NCBI GenBank assembly: GCA_003989075.1
Contig: RXIX01000003.1
Location: 1-64,000 of the forward strand
Length of the DNA: 64,000 nt
Direction: 5' to 3'
Source of the DNA: Candidatus Competibacteraceae bacterium
Lineage (GTDB): Bacteria; Pseudomonadota; Gammaproteobacteria; Competibacterales; Competibacteraceae
The notes beneath the pieces were generated by a model. It did not search any database. It was not told where the DNA came from and saw nothing but the letters and a program-made list of their open reading frames with translations. Shown here one piece after another: positions 26,673 to 38,933 of this stretch; positions within the stretch are counted from its first letter, which is position 1, and the number at the start of each line of letters is the position of its first letter. The position numbers and the translations under genes were made by a program.

Positions 26673-26992
26673 GGGCAAGGATCGTCGTCCACTTATCCGC
26701 CTGCCCTTCTCCGGGATTGCCAATGCCGAACAGGCCTGCGCAGTCATCACAGGCGAACCATGCGGCGTTACGGCGACCTTCATCAATGGGAACAAATGGC
26801 AACGCTGCCTGGTCGCTTACCATGCTTACCACCCGCATGGCGGGAATAGCATAGCTTGGTCGTGGAATAAGCGGTCCTGTTCGCGATGAGTCATCCTAAC
26901 CTTCACCTTTTCCATTAAACCCACCATCGCTTCCAGCCTGCCCGGTCGACTGTTGCAACCGGATGGGCGGTCGATGTTTAACGGCCCGACGG
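26673..26992. other. Intergenic region between mutL and fpr
   Basis: About 320 bases with no supportable gene on either strand. I found no clean promoter, terminator or repeat. The lower GC stretch near 26890-26930 may carry the fpr promoter, but no consensus elements are convincing. Confidence 0.4.
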
Positions 26993-27769
26993 ATGAAAGC
27001 CTTTAATACCGAATATGTATTGAGTGTCCATCACTGGAACGAGACGCTGTTCAGCTTCAAGACCACCCGTGATCCGGGGCTGCGCTTCCGTAACGGTCAT
27101 TTTGTGATGATCGGCCTTGACGTGGAGGGCCGTCCGCTGATGCGCGCTTACAGCATCGCCAGTGCCAACCACAACGAGTATCTCGAATTCCTGAGCATCA
27201 AGGTGCAGGATGGCCCTCTGACCTCGCGCTTGCAGCATCTAAAGGAAGGCGACCCGGTTCTGGTCAGCCGCAAGCCTGTCGGTACCCTGGTGATTGATGA
27301 TCTATTGCCCGGTCGGCGGCTCTATCTGCTCGGCTCGGGCACCGGATTGGCGCCCTTTATGAGCATCATTCAGGACCCGGAGACCTATGAGCGTTTTGAA
27401 CAGGTCGTGCTGGTGCATGGTGTTCGCTATGTCAGCGAGCTGGCCTATGCCAATTACATCACCCACGAGTTGCCGGAGGACGAGTTTCTTGGTGAGATTG
27501 TCCGTGAAAAGCTGATCTATTATCCCACCGTGACCCGTGAACCGTTCCGCAATCAAGGACGTTTGACTCACCTCATCGAGAGCGGCAAGCTGTTCAGTGA
27601 TCTTGGACTGCCTCCACTTGACCCTATGCAGGATCGGGTGATGATCTGCGGCAGTCCGGCGCTGCTGAAGGATACCTGTGCCCTCCTGGATGCCCGGGGA
27701 TTCACTCTCTCGCCGCACATTGGTGAGCCTGGCGATTATGTGATTGAACGGGCATTCGTCGAGCGCTGA
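26993..27769 (+). CDS. fpr: Ferredoxin--NADP+ reductase
   Basis: 258 aa from the ATG at 26993 ([20 protein letters not shown]), the family's normal N terminus; a frame open from 26963 adds ten unrelated residues. FAD-binding motif RAYSIAS (about 53-59), NADP-binding [13 protein letters not shown] (about 114-126), and the C-terminal [17 protein letters not shown] typical of bacterial-type Fpr. It moves electrons between NADPH and ferredoxin or flavodoxin, often in oxidative-stress defence. It is placed between mutL and miaA, not its usual site in E. coli. Confidence 0.93.
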   Translation: MKAFNTEYVLSVHHWNETLFSFKTTRDPGLRFRNGHFVMIGLDVEGRPLMRAYSIASANHNEYLEFLSIKVQDGPLTSRLQHLKEGDPVLVSRKPVGTLVIDDLLPGRRLYLLGSGTGLAPFMSIIQDPETYERFEQVVLVHGVRYVSELAYANYITHELPEDEFLGEIVREKLIYYPTVTREPFRNQGRLTHLIESGKLFSDLGLPPLDPMQDRVMICGSPALLKDTCALLDARGFTLSPHIGEPGDYVIERAFVER

Positions 27770-27782
27770 AGGGGGGGATCGC

Positions 27783-28754
27783 GTGACGGCTGTCGATGCC
27801 CAGCTGCCGGTTCTGTGCCTGATGGGGCCGACTGCGTCCGGCAAGACTGCACTGGCGGTGGAACTGGTGCAGCGTCTGCCCTGTTCCATCATCAGCGTCG
27901 ATTCGGCGCTGGTCTACCGGGGCATGGATATTGGCACGGCCAAACCCGATGCTGAAACCCTGCGTCGGGCGCCCCATCGACTGATCGATATTCTCGACCC
28001 CGCCGAACCCTATTCCGCCGGCCGTTTTTGCCAGGACGCCCGGCGCGAAATTGCCACGATCCAGGCGGCCGGGCGCATTCCGCTGCTGGTGGGCGGTACC
28101 ATGCTCTATTTCCGGGCACTGCGGCAGGGCCTGGCCGAACTACCCGCCGCTGACCCGGCATTGCGCGCCCGACTGGCAGCGGACCTGGCCGAACGTGGCA
28201 GCGCCGCGCTGCACGCTGAGCTAGCGCGGCAGGATCCAGTGGCGGCGGCACGCATCCATCCCCATGATGCGCAACGCATTCAGCGTGCCCTGGAAGTGTG
28301 CCTGCTCAGTGGGCGCCCGCTGACGGAACTTTGCCGTGTGGCGCGGGACGAATTCATGCCGCTGCGTAGCATCAACCTGATCATTGCCCCCGCCGTGCGC
28401 GCCCTGTTGCACCAGCGCATCGCTGCACGCTTTCAGACCATGCTGGAACAGGGCTTCATCGCCGAAGTAGAGCGCCTGCGGGCGCGCGGCGATCTAAATC
28501 CGGACACGCCGGCGATGCGTGCGGTGGGCTACCGGCAGGTCTGGGATTATCTGGACGGAGTGGGTGATCATGCCCTGCTGGTTGAGCGCGGCACTGCCGC
28601 GACCCGCCAGCTTGCCAAGCGGCAGCTGACCTGGCTGCGAGCCGAGACGGATGCGACTTGGCTGGACAGTGATGCCGGCAATCTCCTGGATGCAGCGCTC
28701 GGGCGGCTACGCGCGGCGGGCTTTTTTCAGAACATGCCGGGTCGCTTGTGCTAA
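27783..28754 (+). CDS. miaA: tRNA dimethylallyltransferase MiaA
   Basis: 323 aa from the GTG at 27783, preceded by a strong GGGGGGGA site; an upstream TTG overlaps fpr. P-loop [14 protein letters not shown] (about 15-28), the [16 protein letters not shown] segment and the [12 protein letters not shown] region are present. It transfers dimethylallyl to A37 of tRNAs reading UNN codons. It is followed by hfq as in E. coli. Confidence 0.95.
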   Translation: MTAVDAQLPVLCLMGPTASGKTALAVELVQRLPCSIISVDSALVYRGMDIGTAKPDAETLRRAPHRLIDILDPAEPYSAGRFCQDARREIATIQAAGRIPLLVGGTMLYFRALRQGLAELPAADPALRARLAADLAERGSAALHAELARQDPVAAARIHPHDAQRIQRALEVCLLSGRPLTELCRVARDEFMPLRSINLIIAPAVRALLHQRIAARFQTMLEQGFIAEVERLRARGDLNPDTPAMRAVGYRQVWDYLDGVGDHALLVERGTAATRQLAKRQLTWLRAETDATWLDSDAGNLLDAALGRLRAAGFFQNMPGRLC

Positions 28755-28876
28755 AATGCCGCCGTTTTGGCTAGGCCGGCGCCGGTCGTCGTATCCCTGG
28801 CCGGGCAACTCTCCTGCAGTCAACAACATCCTGGGAATGCGATGAAACGCTCGCGCTATTTGCGGAGCACTGCGGG

Positions 28877-28916
28877 AAAGCGGCATATGTCTTGCACGGA
28901 ATCATGCCGCTTTTTT
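28877..28916 (+). terminator. Intrinsic terminator after miaA
   Basis: AAAGCGGCAT (28877-28886) pairs perfectly with ATGCCGCTTT (28904-28913) and runs into TTTTTT. A second small hairpin AGGATT/AATCCT (28917-28932) with its own T tract follows at once. Hfq therefore probably has its own promoter between here and 29009, or expression depends on readthrough. Confidence 0.8.
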
Positions 28917-29008
28917 AGGATTTTTTAATCCTTTTTGGAAAAAATCCGAACTTTTTTACTCTATATCGTTAATCTTCGAGTCCATAACAACACAAGGGAG
29001 AGCTTGTA

Positions 29009-29260
29009 ATGGCAAAAGGTCATTCCCTCCAGGAGCCGTTCCTGAATGCGCTGCGCAAGGAGCGGATTCCGGTCTCGGTCTATCTTGTCAACGGCATCAA
29101 GTTGCAGGGGCAGATCGAATCCTTCGACCAGTTTGTGGTGCTGCTTAAGAACAGCGTCAGCCAGATGATTTATAAGCACGCAATTTCCACAGTGGTGCCG
29201 GTACGCAACGTTCGCCTCAATCTGGCGACGGATGACGGTATCGGCGGTGATCAGCCCTGA
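29009..29260 (+). CDS. hfq: RNA chaperone Hfq
   Basis: 83 aa with GGGAGAG upstream. Sm1 motif ([34 protein letters not shown]) and Sm2 motif ([10 protein letters not shown]) are intact. The C-terminal tail is short (about 15 residues) compared with E. coli. It is a hexameric matchmaker between small RNAs and mRNAs. Confidence 0.98.
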   Translation: MAKGHSLQEPFLNALRKERIPVSVYLVNGIKLQGQIESFDQFVVLLKNSVSQMIYKHAISTVVPVRNVRLNLATDDGIGGDQP

Positions 29261-29289
29261 CAGGACCGGCTGCGAACGCAGGAGGCGGC

Positions 29290-30594
29290 TTGTTCGAGCG
29301 GCCGTGCGGCGGCGAAGGTGCCGTCCTGGTGCATCTGATGCTTGGCGAGGCAACCGCCGATGTGCGCAACCTGGCCGAGTTTCAGGATCTGGCGCTTTCG
29401 GCGGGTGCTGAGTGCCGGGCGCTGATTAGCGGTCGGCGCCAGGCTCCGGACCCGCGCTTGTTTGTCGGTACTGGCAAGGCCGAGGAAATCCGCGATGCGG
29501 TACGGGCGCAGGGTGCCGAACTGGTGATCTTCGATCACAGCCTGTCGCCGAGTCAGGAGCGCAATCTGGAAGCGTTCCTGCAATGCCGGGTTGTGGATCG
29601 TACCGGACTGATCCTGGATATTTTCGCCCAGCGCGCGCGCAGCTTTGAAGGCAAGCTGCAGGTAGAGCTGGCGCAACTGCGTCACCTGTCCACCCGGCTG
29701 GTGCGGGGCTGGACGCACCTGGAGCGGCAGCGCGGCGGCATTGGCCTGCGGGGTCCCGGTGAAACCCAGCTGGAAACTGACCGGCGCCTGCTCGCCGATC
29801 GCATTCGGCAGATTCGTCTGCGCCTGGACCGGGTCGACCGGCAGCGCGAACAGGGTCGCCGGGCGCGACGCAAGGCTGATCTGCCTACGGTGTCGCTGGT
29901 GGGCTATACCAATGCCGGCAAATCCACCCTGTTTAATGCCTTGACGGATGCGGGCGTCTATGCCGCCGATCAGTTGTTTGCGACGCTGGACCCGACCTTG
30001 CGGCGCCTGGATCTGCCCGGTGCCGCAGCGGTGGTGCTGGCGGATACGGTCGGTTTCATCAATCGCCTGCCCCACGAGCTGGTGGCGGCCTTTCGCGCTA
30101 CGCTGCGCGAAACCTGCGAAGCGAGCCTGCTGCTGCATGTGATCGATGCCAGTCATGCGGATCGCGACGCAGTCATCAATGAAGTAGACACGGTATTGCG
30201 GGAAATCGGCGCGGCGGAGGTGCCGCAGTTGCGGGTGTTCAACAAGATCGACCGCAGTGGTGATGCACCACGCCTGGAGCGCGATGCCGAAGGCCAGGTG
30301 CAGGCTGTGTGGCTGTCGGCGGCCAGCGGTGCCGGTTTGGAGCTGTTGCGGCTGGCGTTGCGCGAGCGCCTGCGTGGCGCAAGTGTGCATGGCTGGCTGT
30401 GCCTGCCGCCAGCAGCAGCGCGATTGCGGGCGCGGCTGTTCAGTCTCGGCGCGGTGGTGGCCGAGGAAGCCGGGCCGGCGGGCGAGTGGCTGATCGAAGT
30501 GCGCACGTCGCGCGATAATGTCGATCTTCTCTATCGCCGCGAAGGTCTGCAGGCGGAATGGGTGCGTTCGGGGTTTGATATCCCGACGCTATGA
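29290..30594 (+). CDS. hflX: Ribosome-associated GTPase HflX
   Basis: 434 aa from a TTG at 29290 preceded by GGAGG at 29281. The N-terminal HflX domain holds GRRQAPDPRLFVGTGKAEEI and the GPGETQLETDRR segment. The G domain has G1 GYTNAGKST, G3 DTVGFI and G4 NKID. It splits stalled ribosomes during stress. The TTG start suggests limited translation relative to hfq. Confidence 0.95.
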   Translation: MFERPCGGEGAVLVHLMLGEATADVRNLAEFQDLALSAGAECRALISGRRQAPDPRLFVGTGKAEEIRDAVRAQGAELVIFDHSLSPSQERNLEAFLQCRVVDRTGLILDIFAQRARSFEGKLQVELAQLRHLSTRLVRGWTHLERQRGGIGLRGPGETQLETDRRLLADRIRQIRLRLDRVDRQREQGRRARRKADLPTVSLVGYTNAGKSTLFNALTDAGVYAADQLFATLDPTLRRLDLPGAAAVVLADTVGFINRLPHELVAAFRATLRETCEASLLLHVIDASHADRDAVINEVDTVLREIGAAEVPQLRVFNKIDRSGDAPRLERDAEGQVQAVWLSAASGAGLELLRLALRERLRGASVHGWLCLPPAAARLRARLFSLGAVVAEEAGPAGEWLIEVRTSRDNVDLLYRREGLQAEWVRSGFDIPTL

Positions 30595-30624
30595 ACATGG
30601 TTGAAATGAGCGCTGGGGTACGAC

Positions 30625-31914
30625 ATGGCATGGAATGAACCGGGAGGCGGCAACCGCGATCCCTGGAGTGGCGGTGGTCGTGATCAGGGACCGCCGGATC
30701 TGGATGATGTCATCCGCAAGCTATCGAACCGGCTTGGTGCCCTGCTGGGCGGACGGCGCGATGGTGGTGGCAGTCGTGGCGGCGGCGATGGCGGTGGGTC
30801 GGGCGATTCCGGTTCCAGCATGATGGGGCTTGGCCTGGTGATCGGGGTAGTGGCCCTGGTTGGCTGGCTGATCGCCAGTATCTATATCGTCGATGAAGGC
30901 AAGCGCGGCGTGGTGCTGCGCTTTGGCCGCTATCTGGAAACCACTCAGCCGGGGCCGCATCTGCGCCTGTTCCCGATTGACCGGGTGGAAATCGTCGATG
31001 TCGAGCAGCGCCGCTTCCGTGAAGTCGGCTACCGTTCCGGCAATGGCGGCGCCCGTCAGCCAGCAGTGCGTTCAGTGCCCAAGGAAGCCCTGATGCTGAC
31101 CCAGGACGAGAATATCGTCGACGTGCGTCTGGCGGTGCAATATCAGATCAAGGATCCGCGCGCCTACCTGTTCAATGTCTACGACCCGGAAGCGGTGCTG
31201 GTGCAGGCCGTGGAAAGCGCCTCGCGTGAGACCATCGGCAAGAGCACCATGGATTTTGTGCTCACTGAGGGGCGCAGCGACATCGTTGCCGACATCAAGG
31301 ACCTCAGCCAGCGCATCCTGGATAGTTATGGTCCACCCGGCGAGCAGGCCCGTCCCGGCCAGCCGGTGCAGGGCGCTGGCCTGCAGATCATTACCGTGGT
31401 GCTGCAGGACGCCCAGCCACCTGAGGAAGTGCAGGACGCCTTCGCCGACGCCATCAAGGCCCGCGAGGACGAACAGCGCCTGAAGAACGAAGCCGAAGCC
31501 TACGCCAACGAAATCATCCCCAAGGCGCGCGGCAACGCCGCCCGGCGCCTGCAGGAAGCCGCCGCCTATCGTGAGCAGGTGGTTGCCGAGGCTCAGGGTG
31601 AGGCCAGCCGCTTCGAACAACTGCTGGTTGCTTACCAGAAGGCACCGGCGCTCACCCGGGAACGTCTGTATCTGGAGACCCTGGAATCGGTGCTGTCGCG
31701 GGCCAGCAAGGTGCTGGTTGATGCCAAGGACAGCAGCAACCTGCTCTATCTGCCGCTGGACCGGCTGCTGCAATCGGCGCGGCCCGGCGAGGGCGCGCGT
31801 GCCGCTACGACCCTGCCCGAAACCGCCCTGCCGGCTTCACCGCCGGTGCCGCTGGATGACGGCGCGGCGAACAGTCGCCTGCGCGATCTGAACCGCAGCC
31901 GGGAGATTCGCTGA
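30625..31914 (+). CDS. hflK: FtsH modulator HflK (SPFH/prohibitin family)
   Basis: 429 aa. A Gly/Arg/Asp-rich cytoplasmic N terminus (about 1-65) leads to a single membrane helix (about 67-88) and a periplasmic SPFH domain, then a coiled coil rich in Glu/Ala/Arg (about 275-345). Its stop overlaps the hflC ATG by one base (31914). HflK-HflC cages regulate FtsH in the inner membrane. Confidence 0.96.
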   Translation: MAWNEPGGGNRDPWSGGGRDQGPPDLDDVIRKLSNRLGALLGGRRDGGGSRGGGDGGGSGDSGSSMMGLGLVIGVVALVGWLIASIYIVDEGKRGVVLRFGRYLETTQPGPHLRLFPIDRVEIVDVEQRRFREVGYRSGNGGARQPAVRSVPKEALMLTQDENIVDVRLAVQYQIKDPRAYLFNVYDPEAVLVQAVESASRETIGKSTMDFVLTEGRSDIVADIKDLSQRILDSYGPPGEQARPGQPVQGAGLQIITVVLQDAQPPEEVQDAFADAIKAREDEQRLKNEAEAYANEIIPKARGNAARRLQEAAAYREQVVAEAQGEASRFEQLLVAYQKAPALTRERLYLETLESVLSRASKVLVDAKDSSNLLYLPLDRLLQSARPGEGARAATTLPETALPASPPVPLDDGAANSRLRDLNRSREIR

Positions 31915-32804
31915 TGGCCCTGTCGCAACTGCCGCTTTCCCGCAATACCCTGATCGGCGCCGCCGTCGCCGTGGTGGCTCTGCTGTCGATGTCGCTGTTT
32001 ACCGTCGATGAGACGCAGACCGCGATCCGCTTCCAGCTTGGTGAAATCGTCCAGGACAACTACGCGCCCGGCCTACACTGGAAATGGCCGCTGATCAACA
32101 ACGTGCGCAAGTTCGACCGCCGGCTGCAGACCCTGGACACCGAACCCGAGCGCTTTCTGACCGCCGAGAAGAAGAACGTGATCGTCGATTCCTTCGCCAT
32201 GTGGCGGATCGATGACGTGCGCCGCTTCTACACGGCAGTCGGCGGCGACCCGACGCAAGCTAATGTGCGCCTTGATCAGATCGTCAAGGACGGTCTACGC
32301 AGCGAGTTCAGCAAGCGCACCATTCAGGAAGTGGTCTCCGGTGATCGCGACCAGATCATGGAAACCCTCAGCCGCCTGCTGCGTGAACAGGCCATTCAAC
32401 TCGGTATTGCCGCCGTCGATGTGCGCATCAAGCGTATTGACTTGCCAGCGGATGTCAGTAATTCGGTGTTCAGCCGCATGAAGGCCGAGCGCCTGCGCGT
32501 GGCCAAGGACTTCCGGTCGCGGGGTGCCGAAGCTGCCGAACGCATCCGCGCCGATGCCGACCGGCAAAGCGCGGTGCTGCTGGCCGAGGCCTATCGCGAC
32601 GCCGAGCGCCAGCGCGGCGAGGGCGACGCCCAGTCTGCCGATATCTATGCCCAGGCCTATAGCAAGGATGCCGATTTCTACACCTTCTACCGCAGCCTGG
32701 CCGCTTACCGGAAGACCTTCACCGGCAAGGACGACATCCTGGTGGTGCAGCCGGAAAACCTGCAGTTCTTCCGCTACTTCAATCAGATGGCGCCGTCGCC
32801 ATGA
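31914..32804 (+). CDS. hflC: FtsH modulator HflC (SPFH/prohibitin family)
   Basis: 296 aa with one N-terminal membrane helix (about 12-30), SPFH domain (DETQTAIRFQLGEIVQDNYAPGLHWKWPL), and a terminal coiled coil (RGAEAAERIRADADRQSAVLLAEAYRDAERQRGEGDAQ). Partner of HflK in the complex that restrains FtsH. Confidence 0.96.
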   Translation: MALSQLPLSRNTLIGAAVAVVALLSMSLFTVDETQTAIRFQLGEIVQDNYAPGLHWKWPLINNVRKFDRRLQTLDTEPERFLTAEKKNVIVDSFAMWRIDDVRRFYTAVGGDPTQANVRLDQIVKDGLRSEFSKRTIQEVVSGDRDQIMETLSRLLREQAIQLGIAAVDVRIKRIDLPADVSNSVFSRMKAERLRVAKDFRSRGAEAAERIRADADRQSAVLLAEAYRDAERQRGEGDAQSADIYAQAYSKDADFYTFYRSLAAYRKTFTGKDDILVVQPENLQFFRYFNQMAPSP

Positions 32805-32855
32805 GGGTTGGGCCTTGCCCGCCGCGCCGCGTAACAACCGCCCAGGGGCGCAGCC

Positions 32856-33041
32856 GTGTGGGATGATCTGCTGGCCGCCTGTGGGCTGATGCTGGTGATG
32901 GAGGGGCTGCTGCCGTTCATCAACCCCGCTGCCCTGCGCGGGGTCCTGTTGCAGATGGCCCGTCTGCCCGACAGGATCCTGCGTGGCGCGGGCCTGGCCA
33001 GCATGCTGCTTGGCCTGCTGGTGCTTTATCTGCTGCGCTGA
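32856..33041 (+). CDS. DUF2065 small membrane protein (YjeT-like)
   Basis: 61 aa from a GTG. Two membrane helices (about 5-20 and 42-60; LMLVMEGLLPFINP motif) identify DUF2065, found after hflC in E. coli (yjeT) and relatives. Function is unknown. It is easily missed because of its size and GTG start. Confidence 0.88.
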   Translation: MWDDLLAACGLMLVMEGLLPFINPAALRGVLLQMARLPDRILRGAGLASMLLGLLVLYLLR

Positions 33042-33093
33042 CCGGACGGCCACGCGCCGTCCTTTCCGATCCGCCTGTTCCGCACGATCCACC

Positions 33094-35612
<2,519 letters not shown>

Positions 35613-35693
35613 CCGTTGTGCGGTGCCTGCTGGCCAGGGCGGGGCAGGCACTGCAGGACTGGATGCGGTGGGATCGATTATCGAGCGGCAACG

Positions 35694-35723
35694 AAAAAAG
35701 CCCGATCTTTCGACCGGGCTTTT
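35694..35723. terminator. Bidirectional terminator between purA and tRNA-Leu
   Basis: AAAAGCCCG (35696-35704) pairs with CGGGCTTTT (35715-35723). T tracts are present on both strands (AAAAAA at 35694-35699; TTTT at 35720-35723). It ends purA from the left and the tRNA-Leu transcript from the right. Confidence 0.85.
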
Positions 35724-35731
35724 CGCGAATC

Positions 35732-35818
35732 TGGTGCCGAAGAGAGGACTTGAACCTCCACTGGGTTTCCCCAACTAAGACCTGAACCTAGCGCGTCTAC
35801 CAATTCCGCCACTTCGGC
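35732..35818 (-). tRNA. tRNA-Leu (anticodon CAG)
   Basis: 87 bases including an encoded CCA. The acceptor stem starts GCCGAAG and ends CTTCGGCACCA. The D-loop region has GGAATTGGTAGACGCGC, and the anticodon stem CTAGG/CTTAG holds the loop TTCAGGT with anticodon CAG (35782-35784). A long variable arm is followed by the GGTTCAAGTCC T-arm. It reads CUG, the commonest Leu codon in this GC-rich window. Confidence 0.97.
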
Positions 35819-35859
35819 TTGTCTTTCCGTCGCCCGGGTTACCGTGGCGACGGGTGCGG

Positions 35860-35888
35860 ACTATACGGATTGGCCCGAAGCCTGTCAA
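35860..35888 (-). promoter_or_regulatory. Sigma-70 promoter of tRNA-Leu
   Basis: On the minus strand TTGACA (35883-35888) and TATAGT (35860-35865) are separated by exactly 17 bases. Transcription would start near 35853, about 35 bases before the tRNA. The GC-rich segment after -10 (CCGCACCCG) resembles the stringently controlled discriminators of stable-RNA promoters. Confidence 0.88.
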
Positions 35889-35916
35889 TATCTCCATTTT
35901 ACTTTTTTGCAAACGG

Positions 35917-38187
35917 ATGACTGCAATACCCATGAGTTCAAAAAAACGCGCTTCCTGGCGTCAGATGGATCCCTTCCTGACTCGGGAACAGGAAAAATAC
36001 GGTGGCCGGGCCGCACCCAGCCGTGAATTTATTCTCCAGCACCTCGAAGAGCGCGGCATGCCGCTGACCCTGGAGGAACTCTGCGCCGAATGGCAGATGG
36101 ACGACGCCTGGGAGGTGGATGCTCTGGCGCGGCGCCTGCGGGCGATGGTGCGCGACGGGCAGTTGATGCGCAACCGCCGCGAGGGCTATGGCCCGGTCAC
36201 CAAGATGAATCTGGTCACCGGTCGCGTGGTGGGTCATGCCGAAGGCCACGGCTTCCTGATCCCGGACGAGGGTGGCGACAGCCTGTTCCTGTCACCGCGG
36301 CAAATGCGTCAACTGTTGCACGGTGATCGGGCGGTGGTGCGGGTGATCGGTGTCGACTATCGCGGCCGCCGCGAAGGCGCACTGGTCGAGGTGCTGGAAC
36401 GCAACACCGAAACCGTGGTGGGGCGGCTGTGCGAGGAACGGGGCGTCTGCTTCGTCATCCCCGATAACAAGCGCATCAATCAGGACATCATCGTCCCTGC
36501 CGACAGCCGGGGCGAGGCCCGCGCCGGGCAGATCGTCATTGCCGAACTGATCGAGCAGCCGAGCGCACACAGCCGGCCGCTTGGCCGGGTCAAGGAGGTG
36601 CTCGGCGAGCACATGGCCCCGGGCATGGAAATCCGCATTGCCATCGCCAGCCATGGCATTCCCGTCGATTGGCCTGCCGCCGCCCTTGCCGAAGCTGAGC
36701 GCTTTGGCGATCAGGTGCCGGAGGCGGCGCTGGTCGGGCGCTGGGATTTGCGCAGTACGCCACTGCTGACGATCGATGGGATTACCGCGCGCGATTTCGA
36801 CGATGCGGTTTACTGTGAGCGGCGCGGCGCCAACTGGCGGCTGCTGGTGGCGATCGCCGACGTGTCCTGGTATGTGCGTCCCGGTACGGCGCTGGATCAG
36901 GAGGGCCGTAAGCGCGGCAACTCGGTGTATTTCCCGGACCGGGCCATTCCGATGCTCCCCGAGGCGCTGTCCAATGGCCTGTGCTCGCTCAATCCCCAGG
37001 TTGACCGGCTGTGCATGGTCTGTGAGATGACCATCAGCGCCGAGGGCCGCATCATCCGCTCGCGCTTTGCTGAGGCGGTGATGCGCTCCCACGCGCGCCT
37101 GACCTATGACACGGTAGCGGCCATTGTTGCCGGGCGTGATCCGGCGATGCGCGCCGAATATGCCGCACTGGTGCCGCATCTGGATCGCCTGCACGAGCTT
37201 TACCAGGTGCTGCGCAGCGGTCGCGAGCAGCGCGGGGCGATGGACTTTGATACCCAGGAAACCCTGATTGAGTACGGTGCTGATCGCAAGATCGAGCGCA
37301 TTCTGCCGACCGAGCGCAATGATGCCCATCGCCTGATTGAGGAGTGCATGATTGCAGCCAACGTCGCTGCGGCGCGCTTCCTGCAGCGGCATAAGATGCC
37401 CGGCCTGTACCGGATTCACGATGGGCCAAGCGAAGACCGTCTGAACAAGCTGCGCGCCTTCCTCGGCGAGCTCGGTCTGGGGCTGGGCGGCGGTGATAAG
37501 CCTACGCCACTGGATTACACCCGCCTGCTGGAACGGGTTCAGGAACGGCCGGATGCGCATCTGATCCAGACGGTGATGCTGCGCTCGCTGGCGCAGGCGG
37601 TCTACAGTCCCGGCAACAGCGGCCATTTTGGCCTGGCGCTGGAAGCCTACGCGCATTTCACTTCGCCGATCCGCCGCTATCCTGATCTGCAGGTGCATCG
37701 GGCCATCCGCCATATCCTGCAGGGCGGCAAGGCTGGCGATTTCAGCTATGGCCACGCCGATCTGGTCGGGCTGGGCGAGCATTGTTCGATGACCGAGCGC
37801 CGCGCCGATGAAGCAGTGCGCGATGCCGTGGAATGGCTCAAGTGCGAGTTCATGCTCGACAAGGTTGGGCAGGTCTTCGATGGCATTATTACCACGGTCA
37901 CGGCCTTTGGTCTGTTCATTGAGCTGCGTGGTCTGTTTGTCGAGGGCCTGGTGCACGTCACCTCCTTGCGCAATGACTATTACCAGTTCGATCCGGTCGG
38001 GCATCGCCTGCACGGCGAACGCTCCGGGCAGGTCTACCGGCTCGGCGATGGTCTGCAGGTACGGGTGACGCGGGTGGATCTGGACGAGCGCAAGATTGAT
38101 TTCGAACCGGTCGAGGGTGAGCGCCGCGAGGGCGGGCGGCGCAATCGCTGGAATCGCAGCCGGCGCAAAAAGGAGAACGGCGCGTGA
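35917..38187 (+). CDS. rnr: Ribonuclease R
   Basis: 756 aa from ATG 35917; ATG 35932 (MSSKKRASWRQ) is an equally possible start and neither has a strong ribosome binding site. Order: N-terminal helix-turn-helix (about 30-95), cold-shock domains, RNB catalytic domain (DGITARDFDDAVYCE with the metal-binding Asp cluster), S1 domain (VGQVFDGIITTVTAFGLFIELRG) and a basic tail (GRRNRWNRSRRKKE). It degrades structured RNA 3' to 5'. It overlaps rlmB by four bases, as in the E. coli rnr-rlmB pair. The tRNA-Leu promoter lies in its leader on the other strand. Confidence 0.95.
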   Translation: MTAIPMSSKKRASWRQMDPFLTREQEKYGGRAAPSREFILQHLEERGMPLTLEELCAEWQMDDAWEVDALARRLRAMVRDGQLMRNRREGYGPVTKMNLVTGRVVGHAEGHGFLIPDEGGDSLFLSPRQMRQLLHGDRAVVRVIGVDYRGRREGALVEVLERNTETVVGRLCEERGVCFVIPDNKRINQDIIVPADSRGEARAGQIVIAELIEQPSAHSRPLGRVKEVLGEHMAPGMEIRIAIASHGIPVDWPAAALAEAERFGDQVPEAALVGRWDLRSTPLLTIDGITARDFDDAVYCERRGANWRLLVAIADVSWYVRPGTALDQEGRKRGNSVYFPDRAIPMLPEALSNGLCSLNPQVDRLCMVCEMTISAEGRIIRSRFAEAVMRSHARLTYDTVAAIVAGRDPAMRAEYAALVPHLDRLHELYQVLRSGREQRGAMDFDTQETLIEYGADRKIERILPTERNDAHRLIEECMIAANVAAARFLQRHKMPGLYRIHDGPSEDRLNKLRAFLGELGLGLGGGDKPTPLDYTRLLERVQERPDAHLIQTVMLRSLAQAVYSPGNSGHFGLALEAYAHFTSPIRRYPDLQVHRAIRHILQGGKAGDFSYGHADLVGLGEHCSMTERRADEAVRDAVEWLKCEFMLDKVGQVFDGIITTVTAFGLFIELRGLFVEGLVHVTSLRNDYYQFDPVGHRLHGERSGQVYRLGDGLQVRVTRVDLDERKIDFEPVEGERREGGRRNRWNRSRRKKENGA

Positions 38188-38933
38188 GCGAGGAGCTGAT
38201 CTACGGGGTGCATGCAGTAGCGGCGGCCCTGAAATATGAGCCGGAGCAGTTGCGCGGGTTATGGGTGGAACGGCGGCGCCACGATGCGCGTATGCAGGCA
38301 CTGCTGGATGAGGCGACGGGCCATGGTATTCCGTTGCATCTGGTCGAACGGGCGGAACTGGATCGCATGAGCGGTGGTGCGCGCCATCAGTGCATCGTAG
38401 CCCGCCTGGCGCTGCGTGCGTCCAGCCATGACGAGGCCGATGTGCCGGGACTGCTGGCGGCGGTTTCCGGACCGGCGCTGCTGCTGGTTTTGGACGGCGT
38501 GCAGGATCCGCATAACCTTGGCGCCTGCCTGCGCAGCGCGGCGGCGGCCGGGGTACATGCGGTGATCGCCCCCGCTGATCGGGCTGCCGGGCTGAATGCG
38601 ACGGTGCGCAAGGTGGCCTGTGGCGGCGCCGAGATCGTGCCCTTCATCGCGGTGACCAATCTAGCGCGGACGCTGCGCGAGTTGCAGGCGCTGGGCGTGT
38701 GGCTGGTGGGCGCGGCTGGCGAGGCGCAACAGGATCTGTACGCGGTCGATTTCACTGTGCCAACCGCGATTGTGCTTGGTGCGGAGGAGAAGGGTCTGCG
38801 CCGACTGACCCGCGAGTGCTGCGATCATCTGGCGCGGATTCCGCTGGCCGCCGACAGCGTGGAAAGCCTGAACGTATCGGTGGCAGCGGGCATCTTTCTG
38901 TTTGAGGCGCGCCGTCAGCGCGGTTCGGCGTAG
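38184..38933 (+). CDS. rlmB: 23S rRNA (Gm2251) 2'-O-methyltransferase RlmB
   Basis: 249 aa SpoU/TrmH knot methyltransferase: N-terminal substrate domain (YGVHAVAAALKYEPEQL), then motif 1 DGVQDPHNLGACLRSA, motif 2 VLGAEEKGLRRL, and motif 3 SLNVSVAAGIFLFEA. It methylates G2251 in the peptidyl transferase P-loop. Its last 19 bases overlap the end of the convergent lipocalin gene. Confidence 0.95.
   Translation: MSEELIYGVHAVAAALKYEPEQLRGLWVERRRHDARMQALLDEATGHGIPLHLVERAELDRMSGGARHQCIVARLALRASSHDEADVPGLLAAVSGPALLLVLDGVQDPHNLGACLRSAAAAGVHAVIAPADRAAGLNATVRKVACGGAEIVPFIAVTNLARTLRELQALGVWLVGAAGEAQQDLYAVDFTVPTAIVLGAEEKGLRRLTRECCDHLARIPLAADSVESLNVSVAAGIFLFEARRQRGSA

Noticed and set aside
28935-28967. 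TTGGAA...TATATC as an hfq promoter
   Set aside because: The spacer is 21 bases, too long for sigma-70; hfq probably has a promoter here, but this pair is not convincing.
36292-38301. Minus-strand frame of about 670 codons
   Set aside because: Antisense shadow of rnr with no recognisable protein.
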